Shown here piece by piece: positions 17,415 to 24,362 of a stretch of DNA of 25,082 nt. Below the pieces are notes generated by a model. That model worked only from the letters and a program-made list of their open reading frames with translations. It made no database searches and was not told the DNA's origin. The position numbers and the translations under genes were made by a program. Source of the DNA: Ramicandelaber brevisporus (lineage: Eukaryota; Kickxellomycota; Ramicandelaberales; Ramicandelaberaceae); the NCBI GenBank assembly GCA_025201865.1, contig MU603028.1, positions 1 to 25,082 on the forward strand, in the 5' to 3' direction. The first letter of the stretch is position 1; every line of letters begins with the position of its first letter.

Positions 17415-17622
17415 AACAACATTGCACTGCATTTGCATTTGACTGGTGAGTTGACTGACTAACTGACTGGCTGGTTGTGTTACTCTGCGATGCCTCTGAT
17501 TCTTTCTCTTCACTTCCCTTTCTCCTCATGATGGCTCTCTTCTACCAACGTCTAATGTGTTAATGTCGCTATAGTTCAAAGTGTACAAATGTAAGAGTTT
17601 AGCTATTGTAACGGGAGGGACG

Positions 17623-17844
17623 CTACAGTTGTCGGCGCTCAAAGTAGCCGGATGCACTTGCGAAGCCTACTGCAATGTCAAAGCTCGCCTCGCCAACTGC
17701 GAGGTACTTTTCAATAAACGAGCGCACATCCTGGCTCTTAATCTTGTCTGTTGCGACTGCAACTCCCGTAGAACGCCGAATACCAGCAAGCACAGTCGAG
17801 ATGAGCACTAGATCTATGCCGTAGTGAATCAGTCTGCCAAACAT
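17623..17844 (-). CDS. DUF1748 family small mitochondrial-type protein
   Basis: A 73-residue protein of the fungal DUF1748 family (Pfam PF08520), whose function is not established. It starts MFGRLIHYGIDLVLISTVLA, followed by GIRRSTGVAVATDKI, then a helix EKYLAVGEASFDIAVGF and the C-terminal GYFERRQ. Family members have the same layout: G-x-L-x-H-x-x-x-D-x-x-L-x-S-T at the start and YFERK/R near the end. The N-terminal helix (5-22) is hydrophobic enough for membrane association. The ATG at 17844 matches the family start; the open frame upstream has no ATG. It is tandem with VPS53 (283 bp between) and diverges from RTC3. Confidence 0.85.
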   Translation of the reverse strand: MFGRLIHYGIDLVLISTVLAGIRRSTGVAVATDKIKSQDVRSFIEKYLAVGEASFDIAVGFASASGYFERRQL

Positions 17845-18201
17845 CTTGTCGTACGCTAAACAGTTGCTTGTTTGTTGCTGCAAATGATGGAGTGTAAAGA
17901 CGAAAAAAAAGAGTTGAAAATTGCCAAGAGCTGTTGTTGTTTTTGCTGTTGTTGTTTTTTTGACCTCGGTATTTATTTGGATTTGATTTGATTTGAGCTG
18001 TTTGTTTTGAATAGGATCCGCGTATTCAAAGGCTGTTGCGGCGGCTGCGGTCAATCAGACCAACTGGCTGCGCGTGTGCTAGTAGCTGCAGCAGCTGCTG
18101 CTATTACTGCGTATGCTCACTGGAGAATGATATTGCCTAATTACGCGTCTGTTGTGGAAAGGTAGCAATTGGTCCTTTCTTGTTTTGCAGCGACTGCTCT
18201 C

Positions 18202-18222
18202 CAGCCAGCTAGCCAGCCAGCC
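18202..18222. repeat. AGCC tetranucleotide tandem repeat
   Basis: About five units of AGCC (one altered to AGCT) sit just upstream of the CACGTG/ATTGG pair in the RTC3 promoter. Confidence 0.7.
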
Positions 18223-18230
18223 AACAGGGT

Positions 18231-18241
18231 CACGTGATTGG
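18231..18241. promoter_or_regulatory. CACGTG E-box adjoining an inverted CCAAT box
   Basis: CACGTGATTGG places a bHLH-type palindromic core (Cbf1/USF class) directly against ATTGG, the reverse of CCAAT bound by HAP/NF-Y complexes. It lies 320 bases before the RTC3 ATG and about 40 bases before the AATAAAAAGG element. The direct abutment of the two motifs makes a chance match less likely, but binding is inferred. Confidence 0.45.
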
Positions 18242-18278
18242 TTAGAATCAGACACAGTGACTCCGTTGGCTCATCTGA

Positions 18279-18288
18279 AATAAAAAGG
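18279..18288 (+). promoter_or_regulatory. Candidate TATA-like element (AATAAAAAGG) of RTC3
   Basis: An A/T-rich TATA-like motif lies about 40 bases downstream of the E-box/CCAAT pair and 274 bases before the ATG, which implies a long CA/CT-rich leader. A TATAAAG only seven bases before the ATG (18549-18555) is too close to serve as this gene's TATA box. Confidence 0.35.
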
Positions 18289-18390
18289 GCTTGTCACTTT
18301 CGAGCACGAAACGCGTTCTTCTTTTGGTGCGTACACAGCAGCATTCTTTGACTCCCATCCCTCCCCACTTCAAAGTGAAACACGCAGACT

Positions 18391-18449
18391 CACACACTTG
18401 TACACACACGCACTAACACACACACACACATACTTACATATATACACAC
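18391..18449. repeat. CA-rich microsatellite in RTC3 leader
   Basis: Interrupted (CA)n tract with short AT-rich breaks, about 60 bp long, in the probable 5' UTR of RTC3. Confidence 0.8.
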
Positions 18450-18510
18450 AACCTCTCATCAACCACTAACCACCACTGACCTGACTACTATTGTTGTACA
18501 ATCTTTTGTA

Positions 18511-18538
18511 TTATCTCTCTCTTTTATCTCTCTCTTTC
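18511..18538. repeat. Two tandem copies of a 14-mer, TTATCTCTCTCTTT
   Basis: Two adjacent copies of the 14 bp unit in the pyrimidine-rich leader close to the RTC3 start codon. Confidence 0.75.
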
Positions 18539-18561
18539 TATCCTCTTCTATAAAGCTGCAT

Positions 18562-18954
18562 ATGGGTAACAAAAATCCTACCAGTAACATTCCTCGCTCT
18601 CGGGTTGAAGAGCAGCAGCAAGCAACCGCTTCAAGCAAGGGCCGCCGTGAACGCTCTGCTGCGCGCGATCGCGAGCCAGGTGCCGAGAAGGTGGTCTGCC
18701 GCGAGTTTATGGTGTTCTGCAACGAAGGTATGACCAACGAGTGGAAGAAGAACCGCTCTCTGCCGCTTGTTGACGTTGTGCAGAAGTTTGAAGTCTACGA
18801 AGCCGACTCTGGTGGCAGCCAGGGCAAGGTTTCGTGCGCTTCTGCAGCCAACCTCGAGAACGCGTTTGGCTCGTCTCACGTGGAAACGGTTATCCCGCAG
18901 ATTCTCGCGTCTGGCGAAATCAAGAACATGCGCAAGAACTCTGTTAGCGCTTAA
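18562..18954 (+). CDS. RTC3: Rtc3/Yhr087w-like protein with FYSH (SBDS N-terminal-like) domain
   Basis: A 130-residue protein whose C-terminal 85 residues match the FYSH fold shared by yeast Rtc3 (Yhr087w) and the SBDS N-terminus, linked to RNA metabolism. Visible conserved features are VVCREFMVFCNEGMTNEWKK (44-63), VVQKFEVYEADSGGSQGK (72-89), ASAANLENAFGS (93-104) and VIPQILASGEI (110-120). The stand-alone domain lacks the later SBDS domains, so it is Rtc3-type and not Sdo1. The N-terminal 42 residues are an extra Gln/Arg/Ser-rich, basic and probably disordered extension not present in the yeast protein. Codon use is strongly biased (CGC, AAC, AAG), and the promoter is elaborate, suggesting strong expression; the yeast gene is known as stress-induced. 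Consensus-like GTGAGT/GTAAGT donor sequences begin three bases after the stop codon. Confidence 0.88.
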   Translation: MGNKNPTSNIPRSRVEEQQQATASSKGRRERSAARDREPGAEKVVCREFMVFCNEGMTNEWKKNRSLPLVDVVQKFEVYEADSGGSQGKVSCASAANLENAFGSSHVETVIPQILASGEIKNMRKNSVSA

Positions 18955-19061
18955 ATGTGAGTAAGTAAGTAACTTATTGTAGTCTTTTTTCTATGGATTG
19001 TTTGTTTGTTTGTCTTATCTTTGTATTTAAAAAAGACTAATAGAAGCTCACACTGCCATGG

Positions 19062-19667
19062 TTAATTGTTGCGTCGTCTGGAGAAGATTGAGTAAATAGT
19101 GCTGGATTGGGGGTGTTCATCATCGCGTGTCATCATAAAAAGGGCCATCTCAGATGTGACCAAATACACTCCCAGCTGTTTAAGATAGCCGAGGGCCATC
19201 TGAGCTTCTTTATCAAGTACACTCGCACTGGCATCCGTGGCTACAAACACCTTGTATCCTTTATTCAGCAAGTCCTCAGCTGTCTGGACAATACATACAT
19301 GCAGCTCAAGTCCCGTAAGAAGAATCATGCTTACACCGCTCGCTTCCAGTTTTGCCGCAATATCATCCGTAATCATTGAATACTTGGACTTGTTGTAAGT
19401 ATGAAAAACGCCGTTATTCTCCAATCCACTTCCTCTTCTTCTTCCGGCACTAAAGTCTGTGATAGCCTTGTCAATATCTCCAAAGAACGATGGATCGTGT
19501 CCGCTGACATATGTGTCGATACTCAAATGTTCAGCTGCCTCGAGAAGGTCTTTGTTGGCGGAAACAACCGAATCATAGTGCTTCACACGCTTCTGGTAGT
19601 ACGGTTGGACATCGCATACCATCAACGCTGTCGCAGCTGGGTCAAGATTGTAACGACTCGGCGCCAT
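19062..19667 (-). CDS. Isochorismatase-fold cysteine hydrolase (ISOC-like)
   Basis: A 201-residue cysteine hydrolase of the isochorismatase/nicotinamidase superfamily, most like the ISOC1/ISOC2 group. The catalytic Asp is Asp19 (MVCDVQ), the Lys is in NKSKYSM (Lys93 or Lys95) and the nucleophile is Cys125 in LTGLELHVCIVQTAEDLL. The region that follows, GYKVFVATDASASV and a TSEMALF segment near 170, is standard for ISOC proteins. The usual TEQYPxGLG strand-loop of ISOC proteins is replaced here by SGHDPSFFGD, and an Arg/Gly-rich loop is inserted at 74-83. The substrate of most ISOC proteins is unknown. It converges on RTC3 and diverges from the karyopherin gene across 215 bp. Confidence 0.88.
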   Translation of the reverse strand: MAPSRYNLDPAATALMVCDVQPYYQKRVKHYDSVVSANKDLLEAAEHLSIDTYVSGHDPSFFGDIDKAITDFSAGRRRGSGLENNGVFHTYNKSKYSMITDDIAAKLEASGVSMILLTGLELHVCIVQTAEDLLNKGYKVFVATDASASVLDKEAQMALGYLKQLGVYLVTSEMALFMMTRDDEHPQSSTIYSIFSRRRNN

Positions 19668-19754
19668 CTCCCTTCCTTTGTTCTTTCTTTCTTTTGTTTG
19701 ATGTTGCTTTGGTTCTGTGAGTTCGGCGTCGCGTTGTGCTGTGATTTCCGTCAG

Positions 19755-19771
19755 TTTTTTTTTTTTTTTTT
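19755..19771. repeat. T17 homopolymer in divergent promoter
   Basis: Seventeen consecutive T between the isochorismatase-like gene and the karyopherin gene. Poly(dA:dT) tracts of this type are known nucleosome-disfavouring promoter elements in fungi. Confidence 0.8.
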
Positions 19772-19882
19772 GATTTTATTCTTCTTCATTTTTGCTGTCA
19801 GTTTTACCATTGATACAGACATCATCGCCATCAAAAGAAGAAGCGGAAGCAGAAGAAAAAGAAGAAGACGTTTTCTGTATCT

Positions 19883-22768
19883 ATGAACGAGCAGCACGTA
19901 CAGGTTGTGCAAGCGATCGAAGCGCTGTCAGCTCCAAACGTTGATCGAGAAACACGCCAGCGAGCCGACGAGTGGCTGCAAACGTTCCGCAAAACCAACG
20001 CCGCGTGGACTGTATGCGACTCTCTACTACACTCTCCCCAGATGAAACCAGACGTCAAGCTGTTTGCTGCTCAGAGTCTGCGCTCCAAAGTACTCTATGA
20101 TCTCACCGAGCTGGACGTGGCTAACCGTATCAGCCTTCGCGATTCATTGCTGGCGCTGTTTGGTGCAGCCCACTCTCTGCCACGCAACGTGCAGCGGCAA
20201 CTTAGTCTTGCATTGGCTGACCTGGCATTGCAGGTGCCTGAGTGGACTGGCGTAGTGCCTGAGATGATTGAGAAGTATGGAGGCAGAGCTGAAACTGCGA
20301 GCTCGCTGATTGAGTTCCTGACTGCATTGCCTGAAGAGGCCCGTGGCGACCGGCTGATTGTGTCTGATGCGGTATACCGTTCTCGCACCGAAGAGCTGCT
20401 CACCCAAGGCTCTACTCATGTGATTCGCTACCTGGCCGAGACATCTCAGGTACACTCATCTAACATGACTGCCCAGGCTCTTGTGTTGCGATGCCTGGAT
20501 AAGTGGCTCGAGTCTGGCGATGTGCAGATTGATATTCTTGCTGAGACCCAGCTGTTCAACCTGGCTTTCCAGGCACTTGCATCAGAGGAGTTGTTTGACG
20601 AGGCAGCAGAGGCAGCGTGTCGTATCATTACTGAGGCTCAGAATGACGATGCATACATTGACATTGTACGTCGAATGATTGTGCCTAATATGCGAGGCAT
20701 TCTCGAGCAGCTGCAGCGTGAAATTGCATCGGGTGTATTGAATGACGACGAAGAGAGACACCGTGCGTACACTCGTATCTTTACAGAGGCAGCAGACTCA
20801 TATATTAGCTCGATTATAGAAGACCCGCATGAGTTTGGAGTGATAGTTGAGGGATTGCTAATGTGCATCAAAATCCCAGCATTTGAGGTGAATCAAATGT
20901 CATTCAATTTCTGGAATTTACTATCAGAGGAATTATACAAGCATTCAGCTACAGAAGTCATTGCAGAGTTCAAGCCGCTGTTTTCACAGTTGATGGATAC
21001 TCTGTTTATTCAGCTGAGATACCCCGATGATATTGCAGCATTCAGTTCAAAGCAGAGAGATGAATTTAGAGAATTTAGACATGCTGTGGGTGATGTGCTA
21101 AAGAGCTGCGTCTCTATTCTAGGTGGCAATTTTGCATTAGTTAGAATCTACAATTTCATCAATCAGTGCATGGATACTATCAATTCGCTGTCATCAGGCA
21201 CTAACACTCCTTCTAGATCAGGAAGCAATACACCAACAACAGTAAACCCACCATCGATTCAGTGGCAGGACTTGGAGCTGGCTACAATAGCATTGCGTAC
21301 AATTGGAGCAATGATTCCAGACGATGAAAATGAAATTATGCCAAATATTATGAATCTGTTGATGAAGTTCCCGCCCAATTCTAAAGTTAGATATGGAGTT
21401 ACATTAGTTATTGCTCGCTATACAATGTGGACGCTCAACCATCCTTCATTTGTTCAGCCTCAGTTGGAATATATTGCCCAGGGCTTTTATGACGAGGAAG
21501 TCTCGCCTGCTGCATGCAAGGCACTTCGGTATCTATGCCTAGACTGCGGCAGCTTGATGCTAAACTCCATCTCTCAGCTGCATTCATTCTATTCGAACAT
21601 GCCAAGCACTGTATCCAATAGAGGCACTGTGGAAGTGTCCGAAGCCATCAGTCTCGCCTTATCCCACATGCCTCCTTCAAACACACTCAATGCCCTCCGT
21701 GAATTCTGCAATCCAGTCGTTCAGAAGATAATGTCGCTCACCTCTGGCTATCTTGCTCAACTCACTGAATCACAAAAGACTGAACTGGCAAATCTATTTG
21801 TGCGCCTCAAAAAGCTCTTGCATCACGTCATTCCGTTCCGCAGCGAATCTGCCCCCGAAGTTGCAAATGCGGTTGCTCCATTGGCCATCGAGTTAATCAG
21901 TGGTGCTTGTGGAATTCTGCCTGGATTTGGATCGCATCCTGAAATTGCAGAGGCCATCTCTGGCCTATTGGTCACCTGCTTTGAAATGTACTATCAGTAT
22001 CTGGATGACACTGTGCCTACTGTAATGGAGCAGCTCATCAAGTGCTATGATCAGACAGAGTATGGCTGTTACATCTGGGCTGCACGCCAATGTATCGACA
22101 CTGCAATGTACGATTTGACCAAGCCCGAGGCTGCTCAACGTGCAATCACATACTTTGAGCACTTGGCCCACTCTATTCTGCGCCGTGGTGCCAGCAACAT
22201 CAATGTCTACTCTCCGGACGTCATCGAAGAGTTCTTCAGAACCTGCGAGCTAACCTTCTCCTCTTTGCCACGCGAATTCTTGCTCTCAAATGCACTCCCC
22301 TCGGTGGTTGAGTTTGGCACATATGCATTCTCCATTCGTGAGTCTCATGCCCTAGGTGCCACAATGGCATTTATGCGTCATCTGGCCAACTCCATTGCAC
22401 GCAGCGTAACTGGCAATCACTCTGGCGACGGCAGCAATGCTCATCTTGATGTTGCAAACAACGTAATGCGCACAGCCTGTGAACCCATGCTGACGAACGT
22501 TTTGGAAGGATGCATCCACGGCTACAGCTACGACATGGTCGAATTGGGCATTGACCTGATTGTGTTTATAGCCAAATGTCTTCCGAACGAAGTTACTCAG
22601 GCCATTGGTAAATGGCTACAGTCTCTGCCGGATGCAGTGTGTCCACCTCAAAGCCGGTTAAAGGCAATGGAGCGCATTCAAGGCAACATTGTTCGCCAGA
22701 TGGATGATCTGATCTTCCGTGAAATGATGGACTTTATTCACTACTGTAGACGCCGTCAGCGTGCTTAA
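19883..22768 (+). CDS. MTR10: Importin-beta family karyopherin, Mtr10/transportin-3 type
   Basis: A 961-residue alpha-solenoid nuclear import receptor. Mtr10 in yeast and TNPO3 in animals import SR-like RNA-binding proteins with RanGTP control. The N-terminal importin-beta domain begins at once (VQAIEALSAPNVDRETRQRADEWL) and includes DSLLHSPQMKPDVKLFAAQSLRSKV. Later blocks include FEVNQMSFNFWNLLSEELYK at about 333-352, FRHAVGDVLKSCVSILG, and PPNSKVRYGVTLVIARYTMW. A Ser/Thr linker TNTPSRSGSNTPTT at about 440-455, with a repeated NTP unit, interrupts the HEAT array as a flexible loop. The ending RRRQRA is basic. The length equals the family's usual 920-970 residues. The ATG at 19883 starts directly at the conserved N-terminal helix. 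No intron is needed. Other karyopherins such as Kap13/importin-13 are related, but the block pattern favours Mtr10/TNPO3. Confidence 0.93.
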   Translation: MNEQHVQVVQAIEALSAPNVDRETRQRADEWLQTFRKTNAAWTVCDSLLHSPQMKPDVKLFAAQSLRSKVLYDLTELDVANRISLRDSLLALFGAAHSLPRNVQRQLSLALADLALQVPEWTGVVPEMIEKYGGRAETASSLIEFLTALPEEARGDRLIVSDAVYRSRTEELLTQGSTHVIRYLAETSQVHSSNMTAQALVLRCLDKWLESGDVQIDILAETQLFNLAFQALASEELFDEAAEAACRIITEAQNDDAYIDIVRRMIVPNMRGILEQLQREIASGVLNDDEERHRAYTRIFTEAADSYISSIIEDPHEFGVIVEGLLMCIKIPAFEVNQMSFNFWNLLSEELYKHSATEVIAEFKPLFSQLMDTLFIQLRYPDDIAAFSSKQRDEFREFRHAVGDVLKSCVSILGGNFALVRIYNFINQCMDTINSLSSGTNTPSRSGSNTPTTVNPPSIQWQDLELATIALRTIGAMIPDDENEIMPNIMNLLMKFPPNSKVRYGVTLVIARYTMWTLNHPSFVQPQLEYIAQGFYDEEVSPAACKALRYLCLDCGSLMLNSISQLHSFYSNMPSTVSNRGTVEVSEAISLALSHMPPSNTLNALREFCNPVVQKIMSLTSGYLAQLTESQKTELANLFVRLKKLLHHVIPFRSESAPEVANAVAPLAIELISGACGILPGFGSHPEIAEAISGLLVTCFEMYYQYLDDTVPTVMEQLIKCYDQTEYGCYIWAARQCIDTAMYDLTKPEAAQRAITYFEHLAHSILRRGASNINVYSPDVIEEFFRTCELTFSSLPREFLLSNALPSVVEFGTYAFSIRESHALGATMAFMRHLANSIARSVTGNHSGDGSNAHLDVANNVMRTACEPMLTNVLEGCIHGYSYDMVELGIDLIVFIAKCLPNEVTQAIGKWLQSLPDAVCPPQSRLKAMERIQGNIVRQMDDLIFREMMDFIHYCRRRQRA

Positions 22769-22846
22769 ACAAACATCTTTTAATGTCATCTCTATTACTG
22801 TCTCTTTTTTTTAAACTCACATCTCTTATGCCGCAGTGAAACGAGG

Positions 22847-22871
22847 GAGAGTGAGAGAGTGAGAGAGTGAA
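22847..22871. repeat. 8 bp GTGAGAGA tandem repeat
   Basis: About three units of an 8 bp GTGAGAGA repeat upstream of the GST-like gene, followed by an A12 homopolymer at 22879-22890. Confidence 0.75.
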
Positions 22872-22993
22872 AGTGTGTAAAAAAAAAAAAGTAAAAAGGG
22901 GGACACTGTGATGTGATGTCAGCAAAGTTGGTGTTCAGTCCACTTGCAGACGTTTCACATCCACACTGGAATCGCTCGCAGCACAAAATTTTC

Positions 22994-23011
22994 CACACAC
23001 ACACACACACA
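22994..23011. repeat. (CA)9 microsatellite
   Basis: Nine CA units 84 bases before the GST-like start codon, followed by a CAA/AAC-rich leader to the ATG. Confidence 0.9.
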
Positions 23012-23094
23012 ACACGCAATAACACCGAACCAACCAACAACGACAACAACGACAACAACAACAACAATAACAACAGAGCCCATTCCTTACCGAG

Positions 23095-24177
23095 ATGCCG
23101 CCGTTCTTCGAGTTGCGTTACTTCCCTGGGTTTGGACGTGCTGAGATTGCGCGTGCTCTTCTCGCAGCCGGCGGTGCTGACTGGCGTGATGACCCCGTAA
23201 ACCCTCCGGACTGGTTTGGCACTCTTGCTGATAAACAGCCGCTCGGCCGTGTCCCGGTCTTGACTGAGCGTGCTGACGGTCCCGACAGCACCGCCCTTGA
23301 GCCCATTGTCGAAAGCATTCCTATCGAGCGCTACATTGCGACTACTCTGGGTCTGCGCGGCAACTCTCCGGCTGAGGACGCGCACATTGACGCGCTGCGG
23401 CTTTCGATGCAGTCAACGTGGACTGCGTTCTCAGAGTATCTGTACTATGGTTCATTTGGTCGCCCAAACGGCAGTGAGGAGGGTTTGGAGGCTGCGCGCA
23501 AGGCCGCCATTGAGGCTGCCAACAACCTCGTCAAGTACCACGAACAATGGATTGCTGACCACAATCCAAGTGCAGGTGCCGGGGCTGAAGCCGGCCACTA
23601 CGTTGGCAGCTCGCTGTCTCATGCTGACATTGCGATAACGCTGGTGGTGATTGCTTACCGTGCCGTTGATCTCGCTGAGCCATTTACCGAGGACAAGGCG
23701 CCGCGCATCAACGCGGTTGTCAAGACTGCGCGCAAGAATCCGCGTCTTGCAGAGTTCTTTGATAAACAGATGCGCATTCCAAACAAGCCAAATATCAAAG
23801 GGTACTCGATTGGTGACAAGATTGAGTTCAAAGTTGGTGAGCAGAAGAAAGAGACTGCTGCGGCCGCGAAACAGGACGTCAATGGTGCTGAAAAGAAAGA
23901 GGGCAAAGCAGCACAGGTTGCTGCGGAACCAAAGGCTGATGCAGCTGTTGTTACTGCTCAGGCTCCCGAAAAGCGTGCTGCTGAAGAAGAAGACGAAGCA
24001 GGCGCCTCGGAGACAGCTCCATCTAGCGTAAAGAAGACTCCGTCAAAGCGCAGGCGCAAGACAATCGAGCCGCCATCCAACCCAGATGGCACCCCAAGTA
24101 AGCGTGTTACTCGGTCTCAGAGCCGTGCTAACCTCAAGACAGCTGGCAGCAGCGGCAATAATGAGGCTGACGAGTAA
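23095..24177 (+). CDS. Glutathione S-transferase-like protein with basic nuclear-type tail
   Basis: A 360-residue protein. Residues 1-225 are GST-like, nearest the sigma/prostaglandin-D-synthase type: FFELRYFPGFGRAEIARALL with the candidate catalytic Tyr9 at 4-23, the cis-Pro motif LGRVPVL at 50-56, and the glutathione-contact segment ESIPIERYIA at 73-82 (family QSxxIxRYLA; here Glu replaces Gln). The all-helical C-terminal half includes the conserved SLSHADIAI at 173-181. Residues 245-360 are unlike a normal GST tail: Ala/Lys/Glu-rich and then strongly basic, with SVKKTPSKRRRK at 311-322 and TPSKRVTRSQSR, resembling bipartite nuclear localisation signals and TPxK/SPxK-like phosphosites. GST proteins are usually 200-240 residues. 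Elongation factor 1B-gamma also has an N-terminal GST, but its conserved C-terminal domain is absent here. Codon use is strongly biased. Confidence 0.85.
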   Translation: MPPFFELRYFPGFGRAEIARALLAAGGADWRDDPVNPPDWFGTLADKQPLGRVPVLTERADGPDSTALEPIVESIPIERYIATTLGLRGNSPAEDAHIDALRLSMQSTWTAFSEYLYYGSFGRPNGSEEGLEAARKAAIEAANNLVKYHEQWIADHNPSAGAGAEAGHYVGSSLSHADIAITLVVIAYRAVDLAEPFTEDKAPRINAVVKTARKNPRLAEFFDKQMRIPNKPNIKGYSIGDKIEFKVGEQKKETAAAAKQDVNGAEKKEGKAAQVAAEPKADAAVVTAQAPEKRAAEEEDEAGASETAPSSVKKTPSKRRRKTIEPPSNPDGTPSKRVTRSQSRANLKTAGSSGNNEADE

Positions 24178-24362
24178 ATTGCATGTCACAAGCTCCACTA
24201 AGGAGAGCATTCCTGTCTATACTCTAAAACACATTTAAATCAATAGTATTGACTTAGACAGTACTGATAGCCAACCACCAGCTGAGGGTAATGCTAGGTG
24301 ATCCGGAAAACTACATTACAAGAATGAAAGGAAAGGATGATTAAGATGGAGATACAGGCTGG
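24178..24362. terminator. Convergent 3' region, GST-like / cyclophilin
   Basis: A 185 bp spacer between two convergent stop codons, moderately AT-rich, with no clear poly(A) signal beyond short A/T-rich pieces such as ACATTTAAATCAATAG near 24230. Confidence 0.4.

Larger units (their letters stand above)
17845..18561. other. 717 bp divergent intergenic region, DUF1748 / RTC3
   Basis: The left third is the T/A-rich leader of the DUF1748 gene. The middle (18060-18290) has GCTG/CAGC-rich sequence, an AGCC tandem run, a CACGTG box joined to an ATTGG box, and an AATAAAAAGG element. The right part (18390-18545) is a CA-rich then CT-rich leader with microsatellites, typical of a strong fungal promoter and 5' UTR for RTC3. 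No coding frame is credible and I see no RNA gene. Confidence 0.6.
22769..23094. other. 326 bp intergenic region, karyopherin 3' end to GST-like promoter
   Basis: T-rich 3' UTR, then a TGAGAGAG tandem repeat, an A12 run, a (CA)9 run and a CAA-rich leader directly before the GST-like ATG. No coding frame is credible and no TATA box is clear. Confidence 0.6.

Noticed and set aside
17623-18054. 143-residue extended form of the DUF1748 protein
   Set aside because: The added 70 residues have no ATG start and are Thr/Lys/Gln low-complexity from the leader; family members start at the MFGRL position.
18549-18555. TATAAAG as TATA box of RTC3
   Set aside because: It ends six bases before the ATG, leaving no room for a transcription start site and leader.
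19401-19886. 161-residue plus-strand frame with a hydrophobic Phe-rich end
   Set aside because: It is antisense to the isochorismatase-like gene and then runs through a poly-T spacer; the hydrophobic part reflects base composition.
23095-24177. Elongation factor 1B-gamma
   Set aside because: The N-terminal GST domain would fit, but the conserved EF1-gamma C-terminal domain is absent and the tail is low-complexity and basic.
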